From assembly GCF_016793595.1 (NCBI RefSeq), contig NZ_JAEULY010000027.1, positions 29,100 to 93,099 of the forward strand: 64,000 nucleotides of DNA. The letters are read 5' to 3'. Positions 16,889-25,082 of the stretch are shown in pieces. Under the pieces are notes generated by a model that was given only the letters and a program-made list of their open reading frames with translations, searched no databases and had not been told where the DNA came from. The position numbers and the translations under genes are program-made. This DNA is from Phreatobacter sp. GTDB taxonomy: Bacteria > Pseudomonadota > Alphaproteobacteria > Rhizobiales > Phreatobacteraceae. The stretch's first letter is position 1, and each line of letters opens with the position of its first letter.

Positions 16889-18052
16889 TCAGCGGAACGT
16901 CACGTCCAGACCGCACTCGCGCGCGATCAGGAGAGCCTGGATCTGCGAGCTGCCGTCGCCGATCGTGCAGATGCGATTGTCGCGCAGGTACCGAGACGGC
17001 GGGCAATCGTCCATGTAGCCCCATCCGCCATGCACCTGGATTGCCATGTTGGCGACCTCGGAGCCTGTCTCGGTGGCATGAAGCTTGGCCATGGACAGGG
17101 CCATCAGGTCGTCCTTGCCCGCATCGACGCCCCACGCGGCGCGATAGGTCACCAACCGGGCGCTATCGACCTTGAGCGCCATCTTGGCGATCATCTCCTG
17201 GATCAACTGCAGCCGGCCGAGCGAGCCGCCGAACGCCTGGCGCTCCTTCGCATAGGCTATGGCATGGTCAAGGCTGGCTTGAGCAAGGCCCAGGGAGCAC
17301 GCCGAAAGGAACAATCGCGCCGCCTGATAGCCCTTGTGGAGCACCCAGCGGCCGCCATTGACCTTGCCGACGATCGCCGATTCCGGCAGCTGGCAGTCAT
17401 CGAGATAGAGAGGCCGGGTATCGTTCGAGCGCCAGCCCATCTTCCGGTATTTCTCACCCTGCGTGTAACCGCTCGTGCCGTGGGGCACGAGGAACAGCGT
17501 GAATTTCTTGTCCTGCGCGTCCCGGGGGCTCGACACCGCAAGGATGATGGCGAAGGACGAGATATCCGTGCCAGGGTTGGTGATGAAAGCCTTCTCCCCC
17601 GACAGCGACCAGAGCCCGTTCCCAAGGTCGGTTGCACGGGTCTTGAAGCCCGCGGTATCGCTGCCGGCGTCCGGCTCGGTGCCGGCGATCGAGCAGATCT
17701 TCTTCCCGGAGACGATGTCAGGCAGCCACGTGCGCTTTTGCTCGTCCGTTCCAAAACGCGCGACCGTCAGGCCCGTTGCCATGGACACCATCGCCGCGAC
17801 CGCCAGCGACTGATCAGCTCGAGCCACTTCCTCGATGGCCAGGACCGCCTCGAAGACACCGAGACCCATGCCTCCATATTCCTCGGGGAACGGGATGGAC
17901 ATGACCCCGAGCTCACCGAGCTTCTGATAGAGGTCGACAGGAAACTCGGCGTTGCGGTCAAGCTCCTCGGCGCGAGGCGCGATCTCTGCCTGCGCAAAGG
18001 TGCGCACTCGCTCCTGCAGCGCAATCTGGTCCGGGGAGAGGTCGAAATTCAC
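16889..18052 (-). CDS. Acyl-CoA dehydrogenase, putative catalytic Glu replaced by Asp
   Basis: 387 residues. N-terminal helical domain (FPEEYGGMGLG near 60), AGTEPDAGSD flavin/substrate loop, and the C-terminal HGGWGYMDDCPPSRYLRD. The helix that holds the base of medium- and short-chain enzymes reads IGDGSSQIQ, with Asp (D366) where Glu is usual, and the alternative isovaleryl-type Glu is also absent (GYQAARLFLS). FAD-dependent alpha,beta-desaturation of the CoA ester made by the ligase is expected, with electrons to ETF. I prefer the GTG at 18052 because GGAGG lies five bases upstream; a TTG at 18064 is in frame. First enzyme gene downstream of tetR, probably the start of the ~15 kb operon. 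Confidence 0.9.
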   Translation of the reverse strand: MNFDLSPDQIALQERVRTFAQAEIAPRAEELDRNAEFPVDLYQKLGELGVMSIPFPEEYGGMGLGVFEAVLAIEEVARADQSLAVAAMVSMATGLTVARFGTDEQKRTWLPDIVSGKKICSIAGTEPDAGSDTAGFKTRATDLGNGLWSLSGEKAFITNPGTDISSFAIILAVSSPRDAQDKKFTLFLVPHGTSGYTQGEKYRKMGWRSNDTRPLYLDDCQLPESAIVGKVNGGRWVLHKGYQAARLFLSACSLGLAQASLDHAIAYAKERQAFGGSLGRLQLIQEMIAKMALKVDSARLVTYRAAWGVDAGKDDLMALSMAKLHATETGSEVANMAIQVHGGWGYMDDCPPSRYLRDNRICTIGDGSSQIQALLIARECGLDVTFR

Positions 18053-18104
18053 GTCATCCTCCAAGTCTGATCTGCAGCCCGGTTGCGGGTCAGCAATATT
18101 ATTG

Positions 18105-18120
18105 GGTCCGCATGCGGACC
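18105..18120. promoter_or_regulatory. 16-bp perfect palindrome upstream of the catabolic operon
   Basis: GGTCCGCATGCGGACC reads the same on both strands. It lies between the tetR stop (18143) and the acyl-CoA dehydrogenase start (18052). Size and symmetry suit a TetR-family operator controlling the downstream operon. It could also act as part of a tetR terminator, but no T-run follows. Confidence 0.5.
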
Positions 18121-18142
18121 GAATTCGCGCTCGGCGCCCGGT

Positions 18143-18784
18143 CTACTTGTTGAGTCGGGCCTGCAGAACCTTGCCTGGACGCGCTTCGAAGCCGCGGGTT
18201 GCGATTTCGATCACCGCCTCGGCGACGTCCTCGGCGCCCCAAGCCCCGTCGGGCGAATACCACTTGGTCACCCAATGGACGGCTCCCAGCAGCGTGAACA
18301 TCGCGATCTTCACGTTCACCTGGACGATGCTGCCGTCGGCGATACCCTCCTCGACCAGGCGTCGCATGCGCCTTTCGAAATCGTCGCGCCTCTGCATGAT
18401 GTCCTTGGCTTGCTGGCCGCTGAGCGCGTTCTCCTCGATGATGAGGACCGGCACGCCCATCGCATCGATCATCTCGCGCATGTATCGCGCCATGCCGATG
18501 CGGATCTTTTCCAGTCCGGTCCGGCCCTCCGCCTCGCCACGGTCCATCGCCTCCCGGGCGATATCCATGGCTTCCTCGTGGCACGCGTAGAGCAGGTCCT
18601 GCTTGCTGGGAACGTAACGGTACAGCGCGGCCTTCGTGACACCGAGGCGTTCGGCGACATCGTCGAGCGACGTGCCATGCACGCCGCGCCGACTGAAAAC
18701 GCGCGCGGCCTCGCGAATGATGGCCTTCCGCTTCGTTTCCAGCTGCTCTTCCCGGTTCGGAAGGGCATTGGCCCATCGCGACAT
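18143..18784 (-). CDS. TetR-family transcriptional regulator
   Basis: 213 residues. N-terminal helix-turn-helix: ETKRKAIIREAARVFSRRG, then TSLDDVAERLGVTKAALYRY, YVPSKQDLLYAC. The C-terminal ligand domain (residues 70-205) resembles regulators of acyl-CoA metabolism, but no specific subfamily is claimed. It is divergent from the racemase-like gene, and the acyl-CoA dehydrogenase operon follows 90 bases downstream on the same strand. It is therefore the probable local repressor, with an acyl-CoA intermediate as likely inducer. Two candidate operator regions flank the gene (18105-18120 and 18841-18887). Confidence 0.9.
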   Translation of the reverse strand: MSRWANALPNREEQLETKRKAIIREAARVFSRRGVHGTSLDDVAERLGVTKAALYRYVPSKQDLLYACHEEAMDIAREAMDRGEAEGRTGLEKIRIGMARYMREMIDAMGVPVLIIEENALSGQQAKDIMQRRDDFERRMRRLVEEGIADGSIVQVNVKIAMFTLLGAVHWVTKWYSPDGAWGAEDVAEAVIEIATRGFEARPGKVLQARLNK

Positions 18785-18840
18785 CGATCAGTCCTCCGCG
18801 GCGCATTCTTGCCTTCGCAAGAGTGGACCTGCCTGTCCCA

Positions 18841-18887
18841 TGACCGTAGCATTACCAAAGTGACCGTCAAGTTACCTCAATGACCGT
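18841..18887. promoter_or_regulatory. Phased T(G/T)ACC repeats in the tetR/racemase divergent promoter
   Basis: TGACCGT occurs at 18841, 18861 and 18881, exactly 20 bases apart, and TTACC occurs midway at 18852 and 18872. The motif T(G/T)ACC thus recurs about every ten bases, one helical turn. The middle copy forms a 9-base palindrome (TGACCGTCA, 18861-18869). The region lies 57-103 bases upstream of the tetR start. It looks like a multi-site operator; the binding protein is inferred to be the adjacent TetR regulator. Confidence 0.55.
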
Positions 18888-18984
18888 CTGGTGATTTTCT
18901 CGACATGAGGGCATCGGTCGAAGGGAATAGGGTGATCAAGAAGCGCCCCACCCGGAGCGGGGCAAAACGGACGGGGAGATCGTC

Positions 18985-20133
18985 GTGAAAGGTCGTGGAC
19001 CGCTTGCCGGCGTGAGGGTCGTGGAACTTGCAGGGCTTGGGCCGGCACCCTTCTGCGGCATGATGCTTGCCGACATGGGCGCTGAGATCATCAGGGTCGA
19101 CAGAACGGGCCCACCCGCCTGGGGGATTGGCGATATTCTCGGGCGAGGGCGTCGCTCGATCGCAGTGGATCTGAAGAAACCGGGGGCCTCCGACATTGTC
19201 CTGCGGTTGGTCGCGGGCGCCGATGCGCTCATCGAGGGCTATCGGCCGGGCGTCATGGAGAGGCTGGGTCTTGGACCGGAGCAGTGCCTCGCCGCGAATT
19301 CGCGGCTGGTCTACGGCCGCATGACTGGATGGGGTCAGGAAGGACCGCTTGCTTCCGCTCCCGGTCACGACCTCAACTACCTCGCCCTGTCAGGAATGCT
19401 CTGGCCCATCGGCTCAGCGGATCGCCCTCCCCCACCTCCGTTGAATCTCATCGGCGACTTCGGCGGCGGCGGAATGATGCTGGCTCTGGGGCTCCTCGCT
19501 GGCATCATTCACGCCCGCGCGACCGGCAAGGGTCAGGTGGTCGATGCCGCCATGGTTGATGGCGCCGCCGTGCTTGGAACCATGGTCTTCGGCCTTCTGG
19601 CGGCGGGCAGCTGGAACATCCAGCGCGAGGCGAACTGGCTCGATGGCGCTGCGCCCTTCTACGGCGTGTACGAATGTTCCGATGGCAAGTACGTGTCCAT
19701 CGGATCCATGGAGCCGCAGTTCTATGCCGCCCTCCTGGCCAATCTCGACCTGACAGAGGAGCGGTTCCGCGACCAATGGGACCAATCCATGTGGCCGGAT
19801 TTGAAAGCCATCCTGGTCAACAGGTTTCGGTCGAAACCGCGGGACGAATGGGCGGCCCTGCTCGAAGGCAGTGACGTCTGCTTCGCGCCTGTTCTCGATC
19901 CGCTTGAGGCCATGCAGCATCGGCACAACCTTGCCCGCGGCGCGTTTGTGAGGTCGGACGACGGTCACCTGCCAAGACCGGCCCCACGGTTCTCTGAAAC
20001 ACCGACCGCGATCCCTCGCCGTGCAAGCGCAATCGGCGACGATACCGTCGCGATCCTGCAACAAGCCGGACTGTCCGGCGAGGCGATCAGAGCTGCGTTT
20101 GACGCCGGCATCGTTGGTGGGCGCGCACCTTGA
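18985..20133 (+). CDS. CaiB/BaiF-fold alpha-methylacyl-CoA racemase-like protein
   Basis: 382 residues. PLAGVRVVELAGLGPAPFCGM at the N-terminus, then a CoA-binding region with DLKKPGA, GHDLNYLALSG near 130 and NLIGDFGGGGMMLALGLLAG near 154. The GHDxNYLALSG and GDFGGGG motifs hold the His and Asp of alpha-methylacyl-CoA racemases, separating it from formyl-CoA transferase-like members of the fold. It should epimerise 2-methyl-branched acyl-CoAs so that a stereospecific dehydrogenase can act. The GTG start at 18985 has GGGGAG upstream. Divergent from tetR, it fits the neighbouring operon and points to a methyl-branched substrate. Confidence 0.88.
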   Translation: MKGRGPLAGVRVVELAGLGPAPFCGMMLADMGAEIIRVDRTGPPAWGIGDILGRGRRSIAVDLKKPGASDIVLRLVAGADALIEGYRPGVMERLGLGPEQCLAANSRLVYGRMTGWGQEGPLASAPGHDLNYLALSGMLWPIGSADRPPPPPLNLIGDFGGGGMMLALGLLAGIIHARATGKGQVVDAAMVDGAAVLGTMVFGLLAAGSWNIQREANWLDGAAPFYGVYECSDGKYVSIGSMEPQFYAALLANLDLTEERFRDQWDQSMWPDLKAILVNRFRSKPRDEWAALLEGSDVCFAPVLDPLEAMQHRHNLARGAFVRSDDGHLPRPAPRFSETPTAIPRRASAIGDDTVAILQQAGLSGEAIRAAFDAGIVGGRAP

Positions 20134-20235
20134 CCGCGAAGTCGAGCGGCTGACGTTCGTCATTGCCCATCGGTGACCTGAGACCCTGACGCTCCTGCGG
20201 ATTTGGGGACAACTCGTCGGCCATAGAGACGTACG

Positions 20236-20448
20236 TTGCGACCCTCGGGGTTCACGGAAGAGCAGATACTCGGGGTGCTGAAGGAGCAACGGGCCGGCGC
20301 GAAGGCGTTGGACGTCTGCGGCAACAACACTCTGTTCTCGACGCTCGCCGAAGCCCCGTCGAAGAGGCACAACAACCATCATCGACCGCGTTCGACGCTC
20401 GGCAACACGCCGCCGGCCGAGTTCGCAATGAAAGCCTCGTCGGAAAAA
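20236..20448 (+). mobile_element. IS3-family transposase remnant with large internal deletion
   Basis: One reading frame joins the N-terminus of an IS3 OrfA (FTEEQILGVLKEQRAGAKAL DVC, with junction near 20320) directly to the C-terminus of an OrfB (NNTLFSTLAEA, then NNHHRPRSTLGNTPPAEFAM). More than 250 residues, including the DDE catalytic core, are missing. The element is therefore dead. The rest of 20134-20610 shows no other gene, and I could not identify terminal repeats. Confidence 0.8.
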
Positions 20449-20610
20449 CGGACCGCCTCAGGCCGGCAGCGAAACCCTGGGCTCTCCCTCGGGCCGGAGG
20501 CGAAACGGGCTTCAGGTCGCCACCAGAGCATCCCTCCGGAGGGTTTCGGGCATCATGCTAAGGCTCACGTACCGCCCTTCGATCTACGCAGCACTTGTGG
20601 CGAATTGGCT

Positions 20611-22581
20611 CTAACGGAGCTGGGGCGGTTCAGTCACGTTCGCCAGTTCAACTGATGGAATCGCAAGCGACGGCTGTAGCGTGGGCGATTGCATTAGCTC
20701 GCGATCGTCGAGGGCCCTGTTCCTGCCAGCCTCTTTGGCTCGGTAGAGAGCTTGATCGGATTGCCGGATGACATCCTTCAAGGTCCTGAGCTTGGTCGTG
20801 ACGCTGGCCGTCGCGACTCCCAGACTGACAGTAACGACTCCGGCCGCCGAATTGCCCACGTGTGGAATTCCCAACTCTTCGACAGCGGCCCGAATGCGCT
20901 GAGCCACAACCATGGCGCCGTCCGCATCCGTGTCAGCAAGCAGCAACGCAAACTCCTCACCGCCGTATCGAGCAGCGAGATCGCCCGGTCGGGTTGAGTG
21001 GCTCTGGATGACAGCCGCGATCTGTTGGAGGCAGTTGTCGCCCGCGAGATGACCATAGGTGTCGTTGAACGCCTTGAAGTGGTCCGCATCGATCAGAACA
21101 AGGCTGACGGGATTTGCCGTCTGCCGCGCGAGCGCAAGCTCACGCTCGGCGCGATCGTCAAGAAACCGCCGATTGGCGAGCCCCGTGAGGCTGTCCAGGG
21201 TTGCCAACCGGGAGAGATGCCCTTCCAGCTGCTTGTGCTCGGTGACATCACGGGAGATTGCGACGACACCATTGACCCGACCGGTTTGCGGGTCGCGCGT
21301 GACTGAAAGCGAGGATTCCAGCCAGACCGTACCCGTTGTGCGATGCCGGGTGCGATAGGCAATCATAGCTTCGGACTTTGAGCCTCGCTTGAGGTCGGCC
21401 ACGACGCTCTCCACCGTGGAGCGATCTTCTGGACTGAGCCCTGCAAGCGCCTGCCCCCCGACGAGTTCTTCCGAAGACCAACCAAGAATCCGCTGGGACG
21501 ACGGCGACACGTAAGTCAACGTTCCGTCGAAGGCGATCCTTGAGACCATGTCGTTCGAGGCTTCTGCCAAAAGCCGGAACTCGGCTTCACGAGACGACAC
21601 GGTACGCAAGAGCCGCTGGCGTGATGCAAGTTCGCGCAGCATCAAAAGGCCGAGGACGCCCATCACCAGTGTCAGCCCGATCACCATGCTCATGCGCCAA
21701 TAGGCCTCGGTGCGCCAAGGTGCCAGAACTTCGTCTCGCCCGCGCGCGACCAGCATCATCAAGGGGAGCTTCTGGCTGCGGTGATAGGCGCTGATGCGCG
21801 CCACGCCGTCCAGAACGCTGAGAAAGTGCACAGTTCCGGATTGTTCATTCGTGGCGTGCCGGTAGAACGACGAGCCAGAAAAATTCCTGCCGACGACCTG
21901 ATCGTCGAACGGATATCGCGCAAGCAATGTGCCGTCGGTCCTGAGCAATGCCAGTGACCCCTCCCGCCCGACTTCAAACTGGCTGAAGTTGCGAACGAAG
22001 TAGCCGACATCGAGGGACGCGAGCACGACGCCGGCAAACTCTCCATTGGGTCCGTTCAGGCGCCGGGTGATCGTGACAATCCACTGGCCGCCGGACCTGC
22101 TACGAACCGGCTGGCCGATTAACGGCCCTCGGTCGCCGGACTCACGGTGTTGCCTGAAATAGTTGCGGTCCGAGTTGTTGTGCCCGCGAATGTTCTCGGT
22201 TTCTGAAGTAGCAATCCAGGAGCCGTCCGCGGCATAGACGAAAAGGCCTCTGAGGCGCGGAAGTGTTGCCTTCCGCAGATGGAGCAGGTCTTGGAGATGC
22301 TTGATCGCGTTAGGGCGGTCGCGGAAATTCTCAAGCCAGTGCACGATACCGATGAGGGCATTGTCGACCAATTCGACACTGTCCTCCGCCTGCTGGATGA
22401 GTGAGCGGGCAAGGTTGCCAGCCTCGAGCTCGGCGGCCCGGATGTCCGAATCCCGCAACTGGGTTTCGCGATACCAGCCAAGCCCGATAATGGAGGCGCA
22501 GAGGACAATCAGCAGGAGCCCTGCTGCAGGTCCGGTGGATTTGAGCCAACCTGCGCCAGCCTTGTTTTTCTGGTCGAGCAT
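20611..22581 (-). CDS. Membrane diguanylate cyclase: Cache sensor, PAS, GGDEF
   Basis: 656 residues. TM1 lies near 20-38, followed by a ~250-residue periplasmic double-Cache-like sensor (DRNYFRQHRESG; GGQWIVTITRRL). TM2 is near 300-318, then a PAS domain (EFRLLAEASNDMVSRI near 345) with PAC segment, and a GGDEF domain (LATLDSLTGLANRRF; RYGGEEFALLLADTDADGA). The active loop GGEEF is intact and an inhibitory RxxD site (RPGD) sits five residues before it, so the protein should make c-di-GMP with product inhibition. The ATG at 22581 has AGAGGAAA upstream, so the 29-codon extension is rejected. It stands alone between two IS remnants. Signal unknown. Confidence 0.92.
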   Translation of the reverse strand: MLDQKNKAGAGWLKSTGPAAGLLLIVLCASIIGLGWYRETQLRDSDIRAAELEAGNLARSLIQQAEDSVELVDNALIGIVHWLENFRDRPNAIKHLQDLLHLRKATLPRLRGLFVYAADGSWIATSETENIRGHNNSDRNYFRQHRESGDRGPLIGQPVRSRSGGQWIVTITRRLNGPNGEFAGVVLASLDVGYFVRNFSQFEVGREGSLALLRTDGTLLARYPFDDQVVGRNFSGSSFYRHATNEQSGTVHFLSVLDGVARISAYHRSQKLPLMMLVARGRDEVLAPWRTEAYWRMSMVIGLTLVMGVLGLLMLRELASRQRLLRTVSSREAEFRLLAEASNDMVSRIAFDGTLTYVSPSSQRILGWSSEELVGGQALAGLSPEDRSTVESVVADLKRGSKSEAMIAYRTRHRTTGTVWLESSLSVTRDPQTGRVNGVVAISRDVTEHKQLEGHLSRLATLDSLTGLANRRFLDDRAERELALARQTANPVSLVLIDADHFKAFNDTYGHLAGDNCLQQIAAVIQSHSTRPGDLAARYGGEEFALLLADTDADGAMVVAQRIRAAVEELGIPHVGNSAAGVVTVSLGVATASVTTKLRTLKDVIRQSDQALYRAKEAGRNRALDDRELMQSPTLQPSLAIPSVELANVTEPPQLR

Positions 22582-22719
22582 TTGGTTTCCTCTGTGGGAA
22601 ACCCTTCGCTCAAATGTGTTAATTTTCGTTATCGTTTCAGCGCTGGGAGCCAGGCTCTGAACTCGCAAAATTTGCGGGCGTTGGGGTTGGCTGATTCAAG
22701 GTCTCGTCTGAAGCCTCGA

Positions 22720-22929
22720 ATGGCACGCTACGATCTGAGCGAGACGGTGTGGCGGCTGATCGAGCCGCTGCTGCCGAACAAGCCGCGCGGTGTTGCCCGG
22801 GTGGACGACCAACGGGTGATCAACGGCATCTTCTACGTGCTGAGGATGGGCTCACCGTGGCACAACCTGCCGGATCGGGATGGTTCGCACACGACGGTCT
22901 ACAATCGCGTCAACCGTTGGGCGACCCGG
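22720..22929 (+). mobile_element. IS5-family (IS427-like) transposase OrfA fragment
   Basis: MARYDLSETVWRLIEPLLPN, then a VDDQRVINGIFYVLRMGSPW segment and VYNRVNRWA, match the N-terminal 70 residues of IS5/IS427-type OrfA proteins. After NRWATRI the frame loses all similarity and no catalytic segment or OrfB follows. The piece is a truncated, inactive insertion sequence. The remaining 22930-23215 shows no recognisable gene. Confidence 0.78.
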
Positions 22930-23215
22930 ATCAACTCCCCCGTGCCTCGGTTGTCTTCATGGTCCCCCGCATTGGCAGGGTCGGTGGCCGCGCCGTTCAC
23001 GGCCTCCGGCCGTCGGATCGGTGCCGAGTTGGTCGGCCAAGGCTTCGATCACCTCGCCGGCGACCAAGTCAGACGCCAGATGCTCGATGATATCAGGCTT
23101 CTCGGTCAGGGCGGTGATGACTGACCTGAAACCGGATCAGAGCCGCGGGCAAGGTCCAATGAACTGATGTCAAAGGGGCTGCCCGAAGCCTTGCATCCCG
23201 CCACACGCGGCCGCG

Positions 23216-24286
23216 TCAAGCGGCTTCGGTCACCGCGACTTCGGGCGCAGGGGCTGAGTCGAACATGTGAACCAGGTCAGGCGGCACGGTCAGGCGGATC
23301 GAATCGCCCGGCTTCACGTCCGTCCGACCCCGGACCAGAATGCGAATGAGACGACCGCCCAGTTTCGCAGTGATCTGCGTCTCGGAGCCGGTCGGCTCGA
23401 CAATCGAGACCGTCGCAGGCCAACCGTCAGATGACAGAACGAAGTGCTCGGGCCTGACGCCAACGGTGAGGCGGGAGCGCCCCTGCTGGTCCGGTATGGG
23501 AAGCTGCAGCTTCGTTCCGTCCTTGAGCTGGAATACAGTGCGATCGATCATCGCGCCGTCGAGGAAGTTCATCGGAGGTGACCCGATGAACGCTGCGACG
23601 AATGCTGTTTTCGGTCGATCGTAAAGCTCCAGCGGCGGCCCCTCCTGTTCGACCACGCCACCGTTCATCACGACGACCCGGTCGGCCAGCGTCATCGCCT
23701 CGACCTGGTCGTGGGTGACATAGATCGTCGTGGTACCCAGGCGCTGATGCAATTCCTTGATCTCGGATCGCATCTGAACACGAAGCTTGGCGTCCAGATT
23801 GGAAAGCGGTTCATCGAAGAGGAAGACGTTCGGATCGCGGACGATGGCACGCCCCATTGCCACACGCTGCCGCTGACCGCCCGAGAGGGCTCGCGGCTTG
23901 CGATCCAGCAGAGCATCGAGACCGAGGATCCGGCCCGCATTGACGACACGCGCTTCGATCTCGGCGCGCGGCACGCCCCGCTGCTTCAATGCGAAGCCCA
24001 TATTGTCGCGCACGTTCATATGGGGATAGAGCGCATAGTTCTGAAACACCATCGCGATGTCCCTATCCTTCGGCGCGACATCGTTGACAACGCGGTCGCC
24101 GATCTTGATCTCGCCGCTCGTAACATCCTCGAGCCCTGCGATCATGCGCAGAAGTGTCGACTTACCGCAGCCCGAAGGGCCGACCAGGGCAACAAACTCG
24201 CCATCCTCGATGTGCATGGAAACGCCGTGAAGCACCTCAACATTGCCATAGGATTTGCGGACGTTGATCAGGTCCACTGTGCTCAT
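23216..24286 (-). CDS. UgpC/MalK-type sugar ABC transporter ATPase
   Basis: 356 residues. Walker A GPSGCGKST near 36-44, Q-loop FQNYALYPHMNV, signature ALSGGQRQRVAMGRAIVRDP, Walker B FLFDEPLSNLDAKLRVQMR and H-loop YVTHDQVEAMTLADR. A C-terminal ~120-residue TOBE/OB regulatory domain (VGVRPEHF) marks the carbohydrate (CUT1) subfamily. It powers the two permeases encoded upstream in the same operon. Last gene of the operon, 36 bases after the GntR gene. Confidence 0.93.
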   Translation of the reverse strand: MSTVDLINVRKSYGNVEVLHGVSMHIEDGEFVALVGPSGCGKSTLLRMIAGLEDVTSGEIKIGDRVVNDVAPKDRDIAMVFQNYALYPHMNVRDNMGFALKQRGVPRAEIEARVVNAGRILGLDALLDRKPRALSGGQRQRVAMGRAIVRDPNVFLFDEPLSNLDAKLRVQMRSEIKELHQRLGTTTIYVTHDQVEAMTLADRVVVMNGGVVEQEGPPLELYDRPKTAFVAAFIGSPPMNFLDGAMIDRTVFQLKDGTKLQLPIPDQQGRSRLTVGVRPEHFVLSSDGWPATVSIVEPTGSETQITAKLGGRLIRILVRGRTDVKPGDSIRLTVPPDLVHMFDSAPAPEVAVTEAA

Positions 24287-24322
24287 TGCGGACGACTCCA
24301 GAATGTAAATGTTTGTTTCGAG

Positions 24323-25048
24323 TTACGCGGGTGATCGATCACGGGCCTTGCGGGGCGCGGTTTTGACCGGCGGGAGCTGTTCCTCACTCGCCTTCGCCTT
24401 GTTCAGTTCTCCGATCAGGAACAGCCCGCCGTTGCGTTCATGAAGCTCGGCGGTAGCCGCCGCTGCGCGAAAGTCTCCCTCGCACAAGTGCTTCACCAGC
24501 TTCCGGTGTTCGCGGACCTGCTCTCGCAGGCGCTCCGCCTTCGGGACGATTCCGTGGCGCAGGTAGGATGTCAGGCCCAAGACACTCTCCATGATGCGGG
24601 CGCACCATGGGGAAAACGGGCCATTGGAGAGGAGCCGGTGAAACTCGTCATTCAGCGCGGACATTCCCTGCAGATCGTCCCGCCGCACCGCTTCGCTCAT
24701 CGCCTGAACATTGTCCTTGAGCTTCTGCAGCATCGCCTCGTCGAAGTGAGGACCGTTGAGCTCGATCGCCAGCCCGCTGATCAGACCGCGTATAGAAGCG
24801 ATCTCGAGAACCTGCTCAACGCTGATGTCCCGCACGACCGCACCAACATGAGACGTCATGTCGAGCCAGCCTTCCGAGTGAAGCGCGGTCATCGCCTCCC
24901 TGATCGGCGTCTCGCTAATTCCAAGCCTTCGGGACACTTCGCCTAGCTTGACGCGACTGCCTGGCCGCAGCTCGCCCGACAGGATCATCTGCTTGATCTG
25001 CTGGTGCGCGAGGCCTGACTTGGTCATGTAGGCGGTGGGCGGGCTCAT
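24323..25048 (-). CDS. GntR-family (FCD) transcriptional regulator
   Basis: 241 residues. N-terminal winged helix (LAHQQIKQMILSGELRPGSR, LGISETPIREAMTALHSEG), followed by an all-alpha FCD ligand domain with metal-ligand-like residues (NDEFHRLL; a later EQVREHRKLV). FCD regulators commonly sense sugar acids or other carboxylates. It is encoded inside the transporter operon between the second permease and the ATPase genes, so it probably controls the operon promoter upstream of the binding-protein gene, where a gapped AT-rich palindrome lies. The C-terminal ~25 residues are an unstructured basic tail. Confidence 0.9.
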   Translation of the reverse strand: MSPPTAYMTKSGLAHQQIKQMILSGELRPGSRVKLGEVSRRLGISETPIREAMTALHSEGWLDMTSHVGAVVRDISVEQVLEIASIRGLISGLAIELNGPHFDEAMLQKLKDNVQAMSEAVRRDDLQGMSALNDEFHRLLSNGPFSPWCARIMESVLGLTSYLRHGIVPKAERLREQVREHRKLVKHLCEGDFRAAAATAELHERNGGLFLIGELNKAKASEEQLPPVKTAPRKARDRSPA

Positions 25049-25082
25049 GGGTTCAATCCGGGTTAGTCCATCGTAATTTCGT

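Noticed and set aside
22930..23130. Continuation of the IS5-like frame
   Set aside because: The frame stays open but loses all transposase similarity after NRWATRI; treated as chance.
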